64,000 nt of DNA from Proteles cristata cristata (Eukaryota; Chordata; Mammalia; Carnivora; Hyaenidae): assembly GCA_017311185.1 (NCBI GenBank), contig JAESUZ010002551.1, positions 2,356,001-2,420,000 of the forward strand, written 5' to 3'. Below, piece after piece: positions 24,439-37,937 of the stretch. A program made the position numbers and the translations under genes. Below the pieces are notes generated by a model that did no database searches, was not told where the DNA came from, and was given only the letters and a program-made list of their open reading frames with translations. Position 1 is the first letter of the stretch. Each line of letters begins with the position of its first letter.

Positions 24439-25835
24439 CTGTAACAGACAGCCCCCAGTCACAGAGGTGAAAAAACAGTGGTAATTAGTGTGAATTCAAA
24501 AAAGGGATTAATAAAATTAATTTTATTACATATTACTTATTTATTATGACCTATGATCCTCACTATAAGAAGAGTGTAATTTGTAAAATCAAATTTTAGA
24601 TCTGGAAGGAAGATTGGCTAATTCAGTCTCTTTACAGAAAGAGAAGCTAAGTCTAAACAGATGAGACACTTATCTAAAGGCAAAATTACAGGGGCAAAAT
24701 TAACCTGAGAACTCAGTATTTTACATCCAGTGCAGTGCTCTTTATTCTATGACGGTCACGTTTTACGTTTATAGTTATTTTATATATATTTCAAATGTGA
24801 CGTTTATATTTTCTCTTTATGGTAATCATTCATGAAAACTGAAGAATGTTTGGAAAATATTGAAAAGATAAAAAAGATTTTAAAAAAGCTGCAGATAGGT
24901 GTATTTTATATATTAGCTCACCTGTTTTTTTTTCCTAAGCATATACATACTTAACAAAATTGGGACCAAATTTTCTATTTGGCTTTACATCATTTTTTAC
25001 CTTAATAAATATCAAGAGCATTTTCCAAGGTCATGGCTTATACATTAATAATGGGATGTTTAATGGGGCACTTAATATCTCAGTCCATTAAGCATTCCTT
25101 TATTGTTGAACGAGGCATTGGGATTATTAACCATCTGTGGCTCACCCTCACCTGCAAAAAGAGCTAATAATAGAACCTACCTCATAGGATCACAATGAAG
25201 ATGAAAGCATTTGCCAAGGAAACACAGTAAATGCCATATAAGCATTTGTTTAAAAAACAACAACAAATACACAAGCATGCAGGAAGAAAAAAAAAGAGGA
25301 AAAGCAGGAGGAAGAGGGTGAGGGGGAGAAAGGAATAACAGCAGCAGCAGCAGCAGCAGGAGGGTAAAGGTAAACGGAAACAAGATGCTAGCAGGAAGCA
25401 TGATTAAAAGGAAAGACTCCTGATAATTTAAGCTGGATAGAATATACAACTGTAGGATTTTTGCATTATTTTAACCTTCCCCATCATATGTAATTAAATG
25501 AGGCTACTTTCCTCAATAAAGGAATGGGTTTCAGCTGGCTTGAGGGAAAGAGAGAGAGGAAGGGCGGGTGTGAAGAGGGAGGGAAGGAATAGGGGAAGTG
25601 TGTAAAGATGATGTCTGACTTAGAAAAGCTTAATAAAATTAGTCGTCAGCCTGTGAGCCTAAGAATTGGTTTTGCTCCTTCTCTTCAGCTTCCAATCTGC
25701 TGAACAAGCGTCAAATAAGATGGCTCTGAGGAATGGTTATAAAGACATTCTCCACGTGCAGTAAGTAGTGAGTAACAGAACAGAACTGATTAGAATATTT
25801 TACTCTATTAGATGGCGAGTTATATTTAGACTCAC
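24439..25835 (-). other. ABCB1: ABCB1 intron 21
   Basis: 1.4 kb with a purine-rich tract at 25270-25380, a CAG run and a possible MIR at 24620-24740. No SINE or LINE-1 seen. Confidence 0.85.
25339..25359 (+). repeat. (CAG)7 in a purine-rich tract
   Basis: Seven CAG units within an intronic GA-rich stretch (25285-25375). Confidence 0.95.
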
Positions 25836-26039
25836 CTTCCCAGCACCTTCTAGTTCTTTCTTATCTTTCAGTGCTTGTCCAGACAACATTTTCATTTCAA
25901 CAACTCCTGCTATTGCAATGATGGGTACAATTGCTAAGAGTAAAAGTGTCAATTGCCAGCCATAGATTAAGGATATAATAATGCCTGTCCCAAGATTTGC
26001 TATATTCTGGGTAATGACAGCAAGCCTGGAACCTATAGC
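25836..26039 (-). CDS. ABCB1: ABCB1 exon 21 (TM9-TM10)
   Basis: 204 nt, phase 0, residues 828-895. It starts [17 protein letters not shown], covers TM9 and TM10 ([19 protein letters not shown], then the [10 protein letters not shown] segment) and ends KELEGAGK. Codon 893, the site of the human G2677T/A polymorphism, is GCT (Ala) at 25842-25844. The donor is GTGAGT and the acceptor is TTGTAG. Confidence 0.96.
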
Positions 26040-28041
26040 CTACAAAACAAACACACAAAACAAATTAGAGAAACATTTTCATATTCTCTTTCAAATCCAT
26101 GCTTATACTCTCTTCTGGATTATGACAATTCGGCTTCATGAAATTCTATTAATTATCTACTTAGTTATGAAATAAAAGCTAAAGCTTTACATGTAAGTTC
26201 ACTTGGTTTCTAAAATAAAGATTTTCACAACTTCAGAATAAATATCAAAAGTAGAAGATCAATAATTCAGAGATAAATTACATATTTGTATCTATTCTAA
26301 TTTTTGATACCAAGAAAATTTTCAGTAATCAATGAAACCATGGTCACTAAAGCAAGCTCTGCAAATGAGCAAGATAAAATAGCCTGACAGTTATATTACT
26401 GGAAACTTCCAACATCAGATGCATAGCTACTCGTAAGTTAAGCCTAATATTTGTCATTAAGATATCCAAATAAATGCTGGCCTTCTTGAGATGCTTACTG
26501 TGTTTAATTTAATGTGCATTTGATTAGGAACAACGGCACAGAGATGAAAGTTACGGAATTTACTTTAGGATATTAGGCAGGCATCAGAGCCTTCAGTGTG
26601 AATGCCAGAGGGGGAATGAAACATGACTTTTAGTAGCGTGCAGTGACTCCCAGTTCTAAAGCCAGAAGTTAAACTATAGAATCAATTTTCTACTCTATAC
26701 TGTACTTCTCTCCTCTACCCTGGAAACACCTGAGCCCTCGACATTCCAAATTCCTGCTCTGATGCCCAAATCTGGAAATGGCCCATATGTTTTCCACTCC
26801 CAAAGTTCCCTCTGCCTGAGTGGGGCCAGACTTAGGTAAAGATTATGATGGAGTAGAGTCTAGAATGGTCACTACCTCCTCTGTGACTTTGGACAAATTT
26901 CTCCCAACCCTTAAAATGAGCAAAATGCACTGATTAATAACCAAAACTTCTTCTCTCAGTTCTAAATTTTAGAACAGAATCCTTCATACCCCCTTTTCCA
27001 TCACTCCAACATCAACCCTCTGGAATCACTCAACAGTGTTTATGTGATATAAACACTACACCAATAATTAGGGGGAAAGGGTACAACAATTAGCAGGAGC
27101 CTTTGTACATTAAATTTTATACCAGGAATTGCATCAGACAACATAAATGATGGAGCATTTCTTTTTATTTGATGCAGTCACTGAGTTTATATTCAAGGGA
27201 TGCTTAACCAAATTTGGCTGAAATCAAAGAATGAAGTGGATTTCAAAGCCAGCTCTCTGTATTTGTAAACTTTCAACCTGGAAGTCAAAGGTTATAACCT
27301 GAAAAGAGTCTGTGGTGTTGGGAGGATGTAGGTTGCTCCTGTTCTCACAATCTTCAACTCCTCATCAGAACTCATTTCCCTCAGCAATCAACTGAGAGAA
27401 GTGCTCAGAACACTCCCCAAGTTCAAGGCAGGTGAACGACTCTAGCGCATTAACCTTTTAGACATATGATTGTTCAGCTTTGGATGGCAGTCAAGGCCGT
27501 GAAAATAAGTAAAATGGATCAAAGATGACAAATCCTTGCTTAACGTACATGAAAGGTAAGAGAAAAGATTGAGAACCTTAAGCTGATGATGTGTGGGAAG
27601 ATTATGCTCCTTGGCTTAACCTGATTTAGCACTTGTGGGCCATGGCACCAGTTACCATTCTTTATTCTAAAGACTAACACCCACTGTTCCCAAACTATTC
27701 CTCATATAGAGTAGGAGTCTAGAATTCTGAGGATCACAATGAATGGCAGAGCACAGCCTGGTAATCTTCATTTCAAAAAGCAGAGCCAAGTGAAGGTAAC
27801 ACTCCAGAAATCATAGCCCAAGTGTGAAACAGGGTCAGATCAAAATTGGTTCACTCCTGAAACCCACTATCACCTCTCATAACCTCTCCATCCCACTATA
27901 CATTCACATATTTATATCTCACTTTCTCTTCTAATCATTTTTCTGCTCACTCTTCTTTGTCACTCCCTGTCCTGCTATTTATTTCCTCCTCCACACGTGA
28001 CTGTACTGCTTGAAATCTAATTTAAAATATTTATGCTTACT

Positions 28042-28053
28042 GGGGGGGGGGGG
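28042..28053 (+). repeat. G12 homopolymer
   Basis: Twelve consecutive G bases; likely length-variable and error-prone in sequencing. Confidence 0.9.
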
Positions 28054-28509
28054 AAGGCTATTTCCTGAACCTCATTCTGAAATTAGAAACATTTTTAACT
28101 TCATCCTTCCCTCAACCACCTTCTCCTGGGGAAAAAAAAATTTATATACATGGTGGCTTTTGATCTCTGTGCAGCTCTCGTTTGCTTTTTCCCCTGCAGA
28201 ATTCTAGTCCTAATACAAAAATAAAATTTAAAAGCTCACCATTTCATAGGCAAAATATTGAGATCTATTTTCTCCTGATTTATGTTTAGCAGAATTAAGC
28301 TACATACTCAAAAATACATCTGAAAAAATGTTTCACCAATGGTGAAGTTAAATATGAAAAAAATTAACCTGGATCAACATTATCACTAACTACATACACA
28401 CAAACTGGGGTTAGCTCTGCCTTGGGTGCTGTGATTTTTGACAGTACTGCTTACCTCGGGTATTTTTAGATATAAAAAACTAATTTCACCACTTCTCACT
28501 GTGGAATAG

Positions 28510-28620
28510 ACAGATATACACACAGATGGGTATGCATATGTAAGTGTGTACATATACATATGTGTACATGTATGTTACACATGTATGTGTGGATGTATTT
28601 ACACACCTACACACATATCC
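28510..28620 (+). repeat. Degenerate TG/CA-rich simple repeat
   Basis: Alternating purine-pyrimidine stretch (GTGTACATATACATATGTGT and similar) with palindromic ACATGT cores. Confidence 0.8.
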
Positions 28621-29929
28621 CCCATCATATACTGGTCAGCTGGTAGCAAAAAGTGGATACAATTGTGCTGTCTCAGCAAATTTGTGGTAACAGCTACACT
28701 GGGCTTTTCGAGTTCCGACGGCACTCACATACCTACTTGCTTATTCCCTGGTCCTTTTTTACTAGCCCCTGGTTTACTGCTCTGGAGAACAATTCGAACT
28801 CAGCCTGTGACTCACACAGGCTGTGAAGGCACCTGCGCCAGTGGGGCCATGAGAGTGTGGGTTTGAAGAAACAAGTGAAAAGCAGACAGTCCACACCAGC
28901 AGGCCATCAGAGGCTAATGGACTTGGGTGTGGCTGAGGACCTCACAGCAAGGGATAGGGCTGACCATGAATTTTATAGATACAGGAAAGGACCATGGCCC
29001 CGAAGCATTTCAGGGGAGGGTAGAAGGACAACCAGCATACAATGCCTGGGCTGCACCTGCTCAGGGTTCTGCAGTACCCGACTGACCAGAAGTCCACGTT
29101 TCCTCTAGAATGTAGCCTTCACACCAAAAGGAAGATGGGACATGTGGCCCATGCAAGCACATGAGCATATACAACAAGGTCAGTGTGAAAGGCATACTAA
29201 AGTTATGGCAGCAAAGTTTAACCAGGGAAAATAGGGTGTAAGAAATTTCAGGACACAGTTTTTCCAGTTTTCCATCATCACGCAGGATGGGAGAGGGCAA
29301 AATGAACTTATCCCAAGCTCACTGACAGACTCTTATGCCAATGTAAATTAAAAAAGAGACTGATGCTGTATGTCCTCTACCTACCAACCATTTCTCTCTC
29401 CATTTACCAGAAAGTCCATTAACAATTTGTCCAACTGTGTTAGTCCTCTTTTCTCCTTTCTCTTGAACCCACTCCCAACAAGCTCTGTTCCTACCACACC
29501 CTAGAAACAGTTCAAACAAGCACCTTCCAGGCAGCCACAGCAAGGAGGTGAAACGTTTGGTCCCCTTGCAAACTCACCAGCATGTCTGACATCCTACATT
29601 GCTCTGCTTTCTTCATGTTGTTTCCAGGACCCTGCTCTCCTCTCTCTCTGGCCACTCCTTTCCACTCTTCTTTGCAGGTCAATCCTCACAGCCCTGATCC
29701 CAGGGCTCTCTATCTATACAACATTCCTTGGCTATCTCATCCAGTCTCATGGTTTACAATGCACCAAATAATCTCCAAATACCTATTTCCAGACCAGACT
29801 TCTGTGCTCAACTCCAGACTTGCACATCTCCCTGCCTTCTTGACATCTTTACTTGGGCATCTAATATAGGCATCTCAAATTTGCCATGTTTCAAAAAGAA
29901 CTCTAACTCTCCCTCAACTCTGTTCTTTC

Positions 29930-30140
29930 TCTCTCTTTTTTTTTAATGTTTATTTAGTTTTGAAGCAGAGAGACACAGAGTGCAAGTGGGGGAGGGCCAG
30001 AGAAGGAGACACAGAATCTGAAGCAGGCTCCAGGCTCTGAGCTGTCAGCACAGAGCCCAATGTGGGGCTGGAACTCATGAACTATGAGCTCATGACCTGA
30101 GCCGAAGTTGGATGCTTAACCGACTGAGCCACCCAAGTGC
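29930..30140 (-). mobile_element. Carnivore tRNA-derived SINE
   Basis: Reverse SINE with target-site copies resembling CCCTCAACT(CT)GTTCTTT at 29911 and 30141. Confidence 0.9.
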
Positions 30141-30199
30141 CCCTCAACTGTTCTTTCAACAGGCTCCCTGTTTCATTAAAAAGCAACTTCAGTTTTTAA

Positions 30200-30810
30200 G
30201 TAAGGCAGGTCAAAAACTGTGGAGACATTCTAAATCCCTATTAGACCCCATAGGTAACCAACAAAATCTGTTGCCTGTACCTTTAAACTATGTCTAGAAT
30301 CTGATTACTTTGTGTCACCTTCGCTATGACCACCCTAGTCTAAAACACTATTATCCTTCCCCTGAATATGGCAACAGAGTCCCCGATTCAACCTTTGCCC
30401 CCTTCAGCCTATTCATACAGCAGCCTTTAAAATGGATTTCAGATCCATCACTCCTATGTTCGAAACCCTATAATGGTTTCCCATTTATTTCCAGATACAA
30501 TGCTGATTTCAATTCTTAGGACTCTTCCTTTCACTTGCTTTACTCCATCATACTATCCTCATTATTGTTTTGGGAACAGTTATGGAAATAGCTCCAGCTT
30601 CAGGGCCTTAGCACTTGCTGACCCTTCTATTTAGAATACTTTCCTTTACACATGGACAGGGTTAGTAACCTTTCCCTCATTCAGGCCTCCTGCATCTATC
30701 ACCGTATCTTTGAGGCCTCCCTTGCCTGGCAACCAGAAAGCCCCTACCTATATATCCAGCTGCTGTTTTCTTTCCACAGCACTTAATGACAATCTGACAC
30801 ACCATGTAGA
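30200..30810. repeat. L2-like remnant
   Basis: Shows the usual L2 pattern of protein-like decay (TTCAGGGCCTTAGCACTTGC; TTCCTTTACACATGGACAGG; AGGCCTCCTGCATCTATCAC). Family call from memory. Confidence 0.5.
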
Positions 30811-31478
30811 TGCCACAGAGCCAGAGTTGTCTGTTTTAGGAAGTTCCAAGTTATTTCAGGCAGGGCACATTCAGCTCTGTTAGGTTCTATACAACTTGAT
30901 CTAAATCTCAGTTTTTGTTGATTTGTTTGCCTCAAGCAAAGAAATCAATATTAAAATAATTCCCAAGATTTATATTGTAATTTTACAACTATGTGTGCTT
31001 CCACATTCAAAACCCCATTTATTTTTACAGAAGCCCCATTTATTAGACACAGGAAACTTTAAAAGAAAGCTACTTTATAGAAAGGTTAAAAGATAAAGAT
31101 TAATAAGGTTCCAGTGAGGGAGCGACACAAGAGAGATCACATGTTTTTTTTTTTTTAATTCTACATCATTTTGTGGATTTTTGCTATCAATAGGTGTAGT
31201 TGTAAAAGAAGAAACTGTCATTTCATCCACAAATCAAAACCTCCTGGTTCAATGGTTTCTAGTTAGATCAATTAAAGAGATTCATGTAGTGGTAAAATTT
31301 AAGCTTTATAGCCTGATAACGTTGTTCCCTCTACCACTGCTTTAATTTTTTAATGTGCTTCTCATTTCTTTCAACCTTTTAGATTTTTCTTCCCTCTCTC
31401 CTAAACTGCAGTGCTTCTCAATGTTTGTACAGAAACTACACACATGATTTTTTTCAGTAGCAATTACAATTCTTTTGT

Positions 31479-31694
31479 TTAAAAATTTTTTTTTTCAATG
31501 TTTATTTTTTTTTGAGAGAGAGAGAGAGCCTGAGTTGGGGAGGGGCAGAGAGAAAGGAAGACACAAAATCGGAGCAGGCTCCAGGCTCTGCACTGTCAGC
31601 ACACAGCCTGACATGGGGCTCTGACTCACAAACCACGAGATCATGACCTGAGCTGAAGTTGGCTGCTTAACCAACTGAGCCACCCAAGCACCCC
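31479..31694 (-). mobile_element. Carnivore tRNA-derived SINE
   Basis: Reverse SINE flanked by TACAATTCTTTTGT (31465) and TACAATTTTCTCTTGT (31695). It lies 340 bp from exon 20. Confidence 0.9.
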
Positions 31695-32032
31695 TACAAT
31701 TTTCTCTTGTCTAACTGAACACAACAGACTGGTCCTGCATGATATGCTGATAAGTACTTCTTTTTCTAAATAATTATCCTTCTGTGTGTGTCTTGTTAAT
31801 AGCATGATTAAGTAACTAATAAACAACAAAAGAGAGCTTATAAGTTATGTATACACTGTACAGTATATAATGTTTCAATAGTTAATATTTTTGCTATAGG
31901 GCACACAAATTGTGCTAAATATTTATTTAACCTTTTAATGATTATGAGAACACCTGTAATGAGAAAATTAATTTCAGGCCAAGATACAAAACAGCCAATT
32001 AAGACAAACAGCAGCACAAAGGAGACACATAC

Positions 32033-32116
32033 CCCTTTAACTTGAGCAGCGTCATTGGCAAGCCTGGTTGTTAATGCTCCAGTGGTATTTTTAGGGTCAT
32101 CAAACCAGCTCACATC
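32033..32116 (-). CDS. ABCB1: ABCB1 exon 20 (intracellular loop 3 coupling helix)
   Basis: 84 nt, phase 0, residues 800-827. It contains the very conserved [18 protein letters not shown] segment of intracellular loop 3, whose coupling helix contacts NBD2. The acceptor is CCATAG and the donor is GTATGT. Confidence 0.97.
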
Positions 32117-35059
32117 CTATGGCACAGAAAATGACTTTATTATCTTAAAGCTCTATTTATAAGACTCTTAGCTCCTAGGGCAATGACAGGGTTGGGTTGG
32201 TTATCACTTATATCCCCTGTTATTAGCACTCAGGATTTGACACTCAATAGACAAGAAAGGGACTTAATAGAAAAACATATACATAATTTTATTTCTTAAA
32301 ATAATTTTTCGAGTGCCTGTTTTGTTCCAAATGTGATTTTAAGTGCTGGATCTATACAACAGTGAACAAAAAAAGAAAATGTTGCTGCTTTCATAAAGCT
32401 TAGATTCTAGAGATGGATGCCACAAGTCAATAAATATATACTAGGCCAGGTGGTAATAAATGCAACGAAGAAAAATAGAGCAGGGTAAGAAGGAAAAAAG
32501 TGAGGAAAGACACTATTTTATAGATTCGGCAGGGAACAGAGAAGGCTTCTCTAAGGTGATATTTGAGCAGAGATCTGAATGAAGAGAGGGAGGAAAATAT
32601 TTGAGGGAAGGAAGAAATAGCATGTGCCAAGGCCCTGAAGCAAAGGCATATTTGATGCATTTGCAAGAAGGCCTTAAGGGCTGCCTACAGCTTTAAGAGC
32701 ACCTTTGTGTGAATCTGTAAAAGGGTCTCTTCCTCTGGACAGATTTCCATTCTCATTTGGCTTTCCTGCCCCTGCCCTCTCTTATCCTTGTGTAGTAAGC
32801 CAGTGTGCAGACTGTACACTGGGGGAGGGGGAAAGTTGTAGAAGATGAGGTCTGAGAGGGAGTGGGGACCACATTATGACCTCGGATGCAACTGTAAAGA
32901 TTCTAGATTTTATCCTGAGGGATATGGGTCGCTTCAAGCAGGTTTTGAGCAGAAGAATGTGACTTGTCTTATGTTTTAGAAGGATGACTCTGGCTCAGAA
33001 GGGGTGAAAATGGATCTGAATAAGGATCGGGGCAGCAAGACCAGTTAGGAGGTTATTATAACATCACACAGAAAGAAAGGAGTCAAAAAGGACCTCAAAG
33101 TTCTTAGTCTGAACAACTGGTAGAATGGAGCTGCCATTATGGTCTGGGGGAAGGCTAGGTAAGAAGTAAGCCCTGTGTGGAGGGGAGAACTGAAAGTTCA
33201 ATTTTTAAACATTTTTTTCAAAAGTGCAATTTTAGATAGAAGTTTGAAATGCTACTTAGACATCTAAATACAGAAGTTGAATAGGCAGTTTAGATAACTA
33301 TAGTTCAGGGCAGAATTAATAAATTGGGTTTAAAAAAATCAAAAGAAATCTAGATTAAAATTTAAGAATTACATAAAACAGGATTTTTTTTTCTGTAAAG
33401 CCACTTACCTTTTTAAATACATAAATACTAAAAAGATTGTGAGTCTGAAGTATGAATTTACATCTTTTAAAAAAATTTTAATGTTTTTTATTTATTTCTG
33501 AGAGAGAGAGAGACAGTGTGAGCAGCGGAGGGTTAGAGAGAGAGGGAGATACAGAATCTGAAGCAGGCTCCAGGCTCTGGGCTGTCAGCACAGAGCTCGA
33601 TGTGGGGCTCAAACCCACGAGCCGTGAGATCATGACCTGAGCTGAAGTCGGACGTTTAACCAACTAAGGCACCCAGGCACCCCAAATTTACATCTGTAAT
33701 AAAAATAACTATGGTCCTGTTATCTGTACTGGTGACTTACAATTAAAGCAGTAAGTATTTCTGCCCCCAAAATATTTATGAAAACAGAAAGTGTTCTAAA
33801 CTCATCGCATGTAACACTTTGCTTTTTAGAGTTATTGTGTTTAAGTGCCTCTTCTACAGGCATGTAACTTCCTTGAAGACAGGGACTGTTGAGGTTTGAA
33901 AGCCTGACAATACTTAGTCTTATGGCAAGCAAAAGTCCTTAATGTGTATTTGCTAGATTTAATAATTTATGGAGAGGGCATTACACAAACCATCAGCTCA
34001 GCTACTGAAGTATAATGGACCTACGAGCTGGCCTGGGAGCTGGTGGGGTAATGGGGCATTTGGCTCTGGACCAATCCTAAGTGGAATCTCAGTTATAAAT
34101 ATGGTTTGGCTCAGAGACATAGGACAGCACCCCCATCAAATAGTGCTCTGTTACTCATTCAATTCAGTCCTGGCTCTGCCAGTCACTGGCCAGCAATTGC
34201 CATAAACGTGCTTCTTTTTAAGTAATGGTGGTATGGGTGGGAAAGGACTGAGGAACTGAAGACAGCTGGGAAGATGTGAATGTCATCTAGAAATCCTCAC
34301 ACAGCAAACTGATGCTTCTCAGCCAGGGTCCAGTTCTCCTGGCATGTCCAGGGCATCCTTCTGGAGCCTCCTTTTATTCACTGGCAAGTGATCAGTAATT
34401 TTAAAATGGCAAGTTATAAAGTCACATACAAAACTTTCATGATCATTAAAGAAACTCTCTGTTATAAGTGGACTGCTTTGGGTTACATTCCCAGAAGCTC
34501 CCTCCCGCTTTCCCCAGGAAAATATTCATATCTGCCTGTCGTTAGGGTTTTGAAGGTGGAAAATGTAAGAGGCATTCTAGTAAGCCAGTATCAGCTTGCA
34601 AGGAACACTATGGCTTGAATTACTGTATCAGTCTAACCTCAGCAAAGAAAAACTGGGCAGTCAAGATACATTTTGATTTGTGGAAAGAAAGGGCACAGGC
34701 GGCATCTCTTGGTGGGAAGAAATACAAATGTCTTGGGCTTCTGAGGGGAAAGAAGGAAAGAGAGAGAGGAAAGGGATGAGAGGTATTGCTGCCACCAGCT
34801 GCCAACACAAAGGCCGGAGGTGAGCCAGCTCTGGGGACCATCTGTGACGATCCCATTCCTTGTCCCACCCACAGCAGATGGGACAGCAGGGCCTCTGAGC
34901 CAGACCTGGGGTAGCAGTCCAGCCACATCTCTGAGGAGAGACCGAGGGAAGACCAAGGCAGGAGCTCGCTCTGAGTGACCCGACCGCACTCCCGCTGTAT
35001 GAGACCGCGGGCCCAAGCAGGAGCTCTGTACAGCCCAGCACAATCCTCAGCAGACATAC
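32117..35059 (-). other. ABCB1: ABCB1 intron 19
   Basis: 2.9 kb. 32330-33120 looks like an old L2/MIR-type repeat (GAACAGAGAAGGCTTCTCTA; CATGTGCCAAGGCCCTGAAG). A SINE sits at 33466. The rest is unassigned. Confidence 0.8.
33466..33684 (-). mobile_element. Carnivore tRNA-derived SINE
   Basis: Reverse SINE flanked by exact copies of AATTTACATCT at 33455 and 33685. Confidence 0.92.
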
Positions 35060-35137
35060 CTGTCTCAGCATGGATCTGAAGACCATGTATCGGAGCCGCT
35101 TGGTGAGGATCTCCCCAGCCTTGCCAAACGTGAAGCC
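35060..35137 (-). CDS. ABCB1: ABCB1 exon 19 (TM8 end to intracellular loop 3)
   Basis: 78 nt, phase 0, residues 774-799. It encodes GFTFGKAGEILTKRLRYMVF followed by RSMLRQ, running from the cytoplasmic end of TM8 into loop 3. The exon is GC-richer than its surroundings. The acceptor is CTCACAG and the donor is GTATGT. Confidence 0.96.
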
Positions 35138-36484
35138 CTGTGAGGAGAACACAGCACAAAGAAGGAGACTTGTCAGAGACCCAGCCGCAGATTATGCAAA
35201 AGGAGGGAGAGTCGAAGCCATGGCTAACGGGGACACTGGACAAAGCCAGAAAACCTGATTCGGGGTTGGCTGTGTTTCGGTGACTCTATTCTAAGGCACC
35301 TAGCTGCTTCATAGCCAGGAGGGCCCCGTTGTGAAATCATCACTGCTACTTCCCAGCTACTGGTGGGTGGATCAAGGATTGATTAGTAAGTGTGTTTCTT
35401 TGTTCCTATTCCTCTCCCTGCTTATTTCTCCCGTTGAACCAGGGTCTGTCACTCAGGAAGCTGAAGTTGTTCTGAAGGCAGGGGCGCTCTAGGCAGGGTG
35501 GCTGTATTACGTATCATCCAAACCAGGACATTTGGAGAATGAAAAGGGATGCTGTTAACAATTACACCAGGACTTAAGGTGTAATGTGGGAAAAGAGAAA
35601 TATTTGGTCATCCCAGCCATAAAGGAGGCAGAGAACAAAGATATCAGATTCCTAGTTTCCAAGTTTAAAAAATAAAAAAAGTGTAGAAGTGAAACAGACT
35701 GGGAAAGAAGACTGACCAAGAGAGGGTTTTCTGCACTGGCCCTCGTCTTCCCCAAGGATATAACCTTCTGTGTCTGGGAAGGGGGAAGAGTTACTCCGGC
35801 AAACAAAGAGGCCGATGTGAGAGTGCTGCCGTGTGGGGCCACAAGTGGGGAGGGAAGACATCAGAACCCTCGTCCCAGTGGGTGTGGGGATATAGGACTA
35901 GGAGAAAGCAATGTCCCCTTTCGTTCTCGCGCTCCAGGAAGCAGCAGTCTGTGGGAAGGCCAGACACAGAATCGCATGGGGAAAGCAGAGTGGACACGGT
36001 CGAGGTGCATCAGAAGAGAAGAGGCCAGAATAAGAGCCCAAGTCCCTGCAGAACCAGAGATGTGGAGGAGGGCCCCCATATCTCCTCTGGGCCCCTCAGT
36101 AATGTTACTCAGAGAGGGAAGAAACACAGGAAAAGAGCATAAGGGAAGAAAGAGCCAATTCTTCCAAGTGGTTCTGATAAAGGGGAACAGCCAGGTTGGA
36201 CCACATAACTGAAGGCTGTGGGTCCGGCCAGCTGCCAGCATGAATCAGGCAGGCACCTGACGTCCGCAGACCATCACTCTCCACTACACCTCCGCTAACA
36301 CAGACACTGGTCTGAAAGAAGGAGGAAAGGGAGGAACCTTGGATTAATTGAACCGAAGCCTGAAATTACTAAAACAGTTACATTTACTTAGCAATGGCCA
36401 GATTAAGGTGTCTGTGACTAGAGAAATGAGAAACATCTCCCTCACTGCAGGAATATTAATTACTGTTAATTTTGTAGGGAGCTA

Positions 36485-36710
36485 GCCATTGTTGAGTGCT
36501 TACACTGACACTATTATGAAGTACGTAAACACACATACATATATGGATGTCTGTGTACATATGACAACCCTTTTAATGATGGGAGAATGTCATCCTTATG
36601 ACAACCGTATAATCACTTGACAAACAAAACTAAGCTTTAGAGAGGCTGTTAAGTTGCCAGAGGACACAACTTAAGGTAGCAGAGCTGGAACCTAAATCTG
36701 GGTCTCTGAG
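36485..36710 (-). repeat. MIR remnant
   Basis: Reverse MIR pattern: CCATTGTTGAGTGCTTACAC, then AGCTTTAGAGAGGCTGTTAA and AGCAGAGCTGGAACCTAAAT. Confidence 0.7.
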
Positions 36711-37288
36711 AATCCCAACCAGAATGGGAACCCAGAGCCTGAGACTTAATCACCCACAGAACTCCCGCCATTTATTTGTAAATGAGGGACTGGGCATTTT
36801 AATATCATTGGGCACAGTGCCATCTCTACACCCCTGAGGTCCTATAATTTAGAGCCTTTGTTCTCACTTAGTTTTGCCAGGCAAGTCAGACTCCAGTCTC
36901 CTGGAGCATCATCATGTTACAAAGGTACTGCTTTTACTGCCTTTGCTTTGCTGGTTCAAATCTCCCAAGTATAAGGGGCCACTTCAAAGCCTACCACCGT
37001 CAAAACTCCTTAACCAACTTCACGGTTGGCAATCTTTCCATTCTATGGCTAACAGCTGCTATGGCAATCTTGCATGTAGTTAAAGTATCACCTCTATTTT
37101 ACTTAGGTCAAATTACCCAATGAGATTTTGTGGCTTGGTACTGAAAGTTCATTCAGTTTTTTTTTTCTTTTGTACCTATTATAATGCCGAGAAAAACAAT
37201 GTTCAGTCCATATAAAACATTAATACATGCTTACAACACATTAAATAAAGAGACTTACTCAGAATTTTATCTGAAAAAATTACATGCG

Positions 37289-37470
37289 GCTTGGGGTGGC
37301 TGACTCTTATTTTGGCTCAGATCATAATCTCATGGTTCATGGGACTGAGCCCTGAGTCAGACTCCATGCTGACAGTGCAGGCCTACTTGGGATTCTCTCT
37401 CTCTCCTCTCTCTCTATTCCTCCCTTGCTCTCTCTCTCTCAAAATAAATAAACAAATAAACTTTAAAAAA
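37289..37470 (+). mobile_element. Carnivore SINE, first of a head-to-tail pair
   Basis: Eroded head (CTTGGGGTGGCTGACTCTTA) and an AAATAAACAAATAAA tail. It is followed by a second SINE in the same direction. TTACATGCGGC precedes it and TGACATGTGG follows it. Confidence 0.85.
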
Positions 37471-37481
37471 TGACATGTGGT

Positions 37482-37698
37482 GGGGCGCCTGGGTGGCTTA
37501 GTCGGTTAAGCGTCCGACTTTCGCTTAGGTCATGATCTCGCGGTTCGTGGCTTCGAGCCCTGCGTCGGGCTCTGTGCTGACTGCCAGCTCAGAGCCTGGA
37601 GCCTGTTTCAGTCTGTGACTCCCTCTCTCTCTGACCCTCCCCTGCTTATGCTGTCTCTCTCTGTCTCCTAGAAATAAATAAAACATTTTAAAAAAATT
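37482..37698 (+). mobile_element. Young felid-type SINE, second of a pair
   Basis: Intact GGGGCGCCTGGGTGGC head, TTAAGCGTCCGACTTTCGCT block and A-rich tail. Target-site copies ACATGTGG lie at 37473 and 37699. Confidence 0.92.
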
Positions 37699-37934
37699 AC
37701 ATGTGGCTAATCATCTATTCATTCAATAAGTGATTGAGTGTTTGCTACTGCCTCACACAGGCCATCAGAATTTGATCACATTATTTCTTCCTTCTCCCTT
37801 TCTCTCTTTTAATGGTACAGTGGTTTAATCCTTAGAATCCAGATTTGAGGTATCCATTCCTGTAGGAACTAGTTGTGTTTCCTCCTGTAGCCAAAAAGAT
37901 TTGTTTGGATATAATAAAGGTAGCTTTGTAATTT

Positions 37935-37937
<3 letters not shown>

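Larger units (their letters stand above)
26040..32032 (-). other. ABCB1: ABCB1 intron 20
   Basis: 6 kb. It contains a poly-G run at 28042, a TG/CA-rich stretch at 28510-28620, SINEs at 29930 and 31479, and L2-like sequence at about 30200-30810. 26040-28000 and 28630-29560 show nothing I can name. Confidence 0.85.

Noticed and set aside
25339..25359. CAG run as a coding polyglutamine or polyleucine tract
   Set aside because: It lies in intron 21 with no splice sites or coding context.
34620..35243. Long minus-strand open frames (up to 207 codons) overlapping exon 19
   Set aside because: Only one of the three overlapping frames contains the exon 19 peptide, and only over 78 nt bounded by splice sites. 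The rest is GC-richer intron with no protein similarity I recognise.
35817..36241. Open frames of 103-131 codons on both strands in intron 18
   Set aside because: They overlap on both strands with no recognisable domain, and stops are rare there simply because the stretch is GC-rich. Treated as chance.
37482..37560. tRNA-like start of the SINEs as possible tRNA genes
   Set aside because: The head resembles a tRNA-Lys-derived promoter region, but it is always followed by the SINE CT-rich body and A tail. It is a retroposon, not a tRNA gene.
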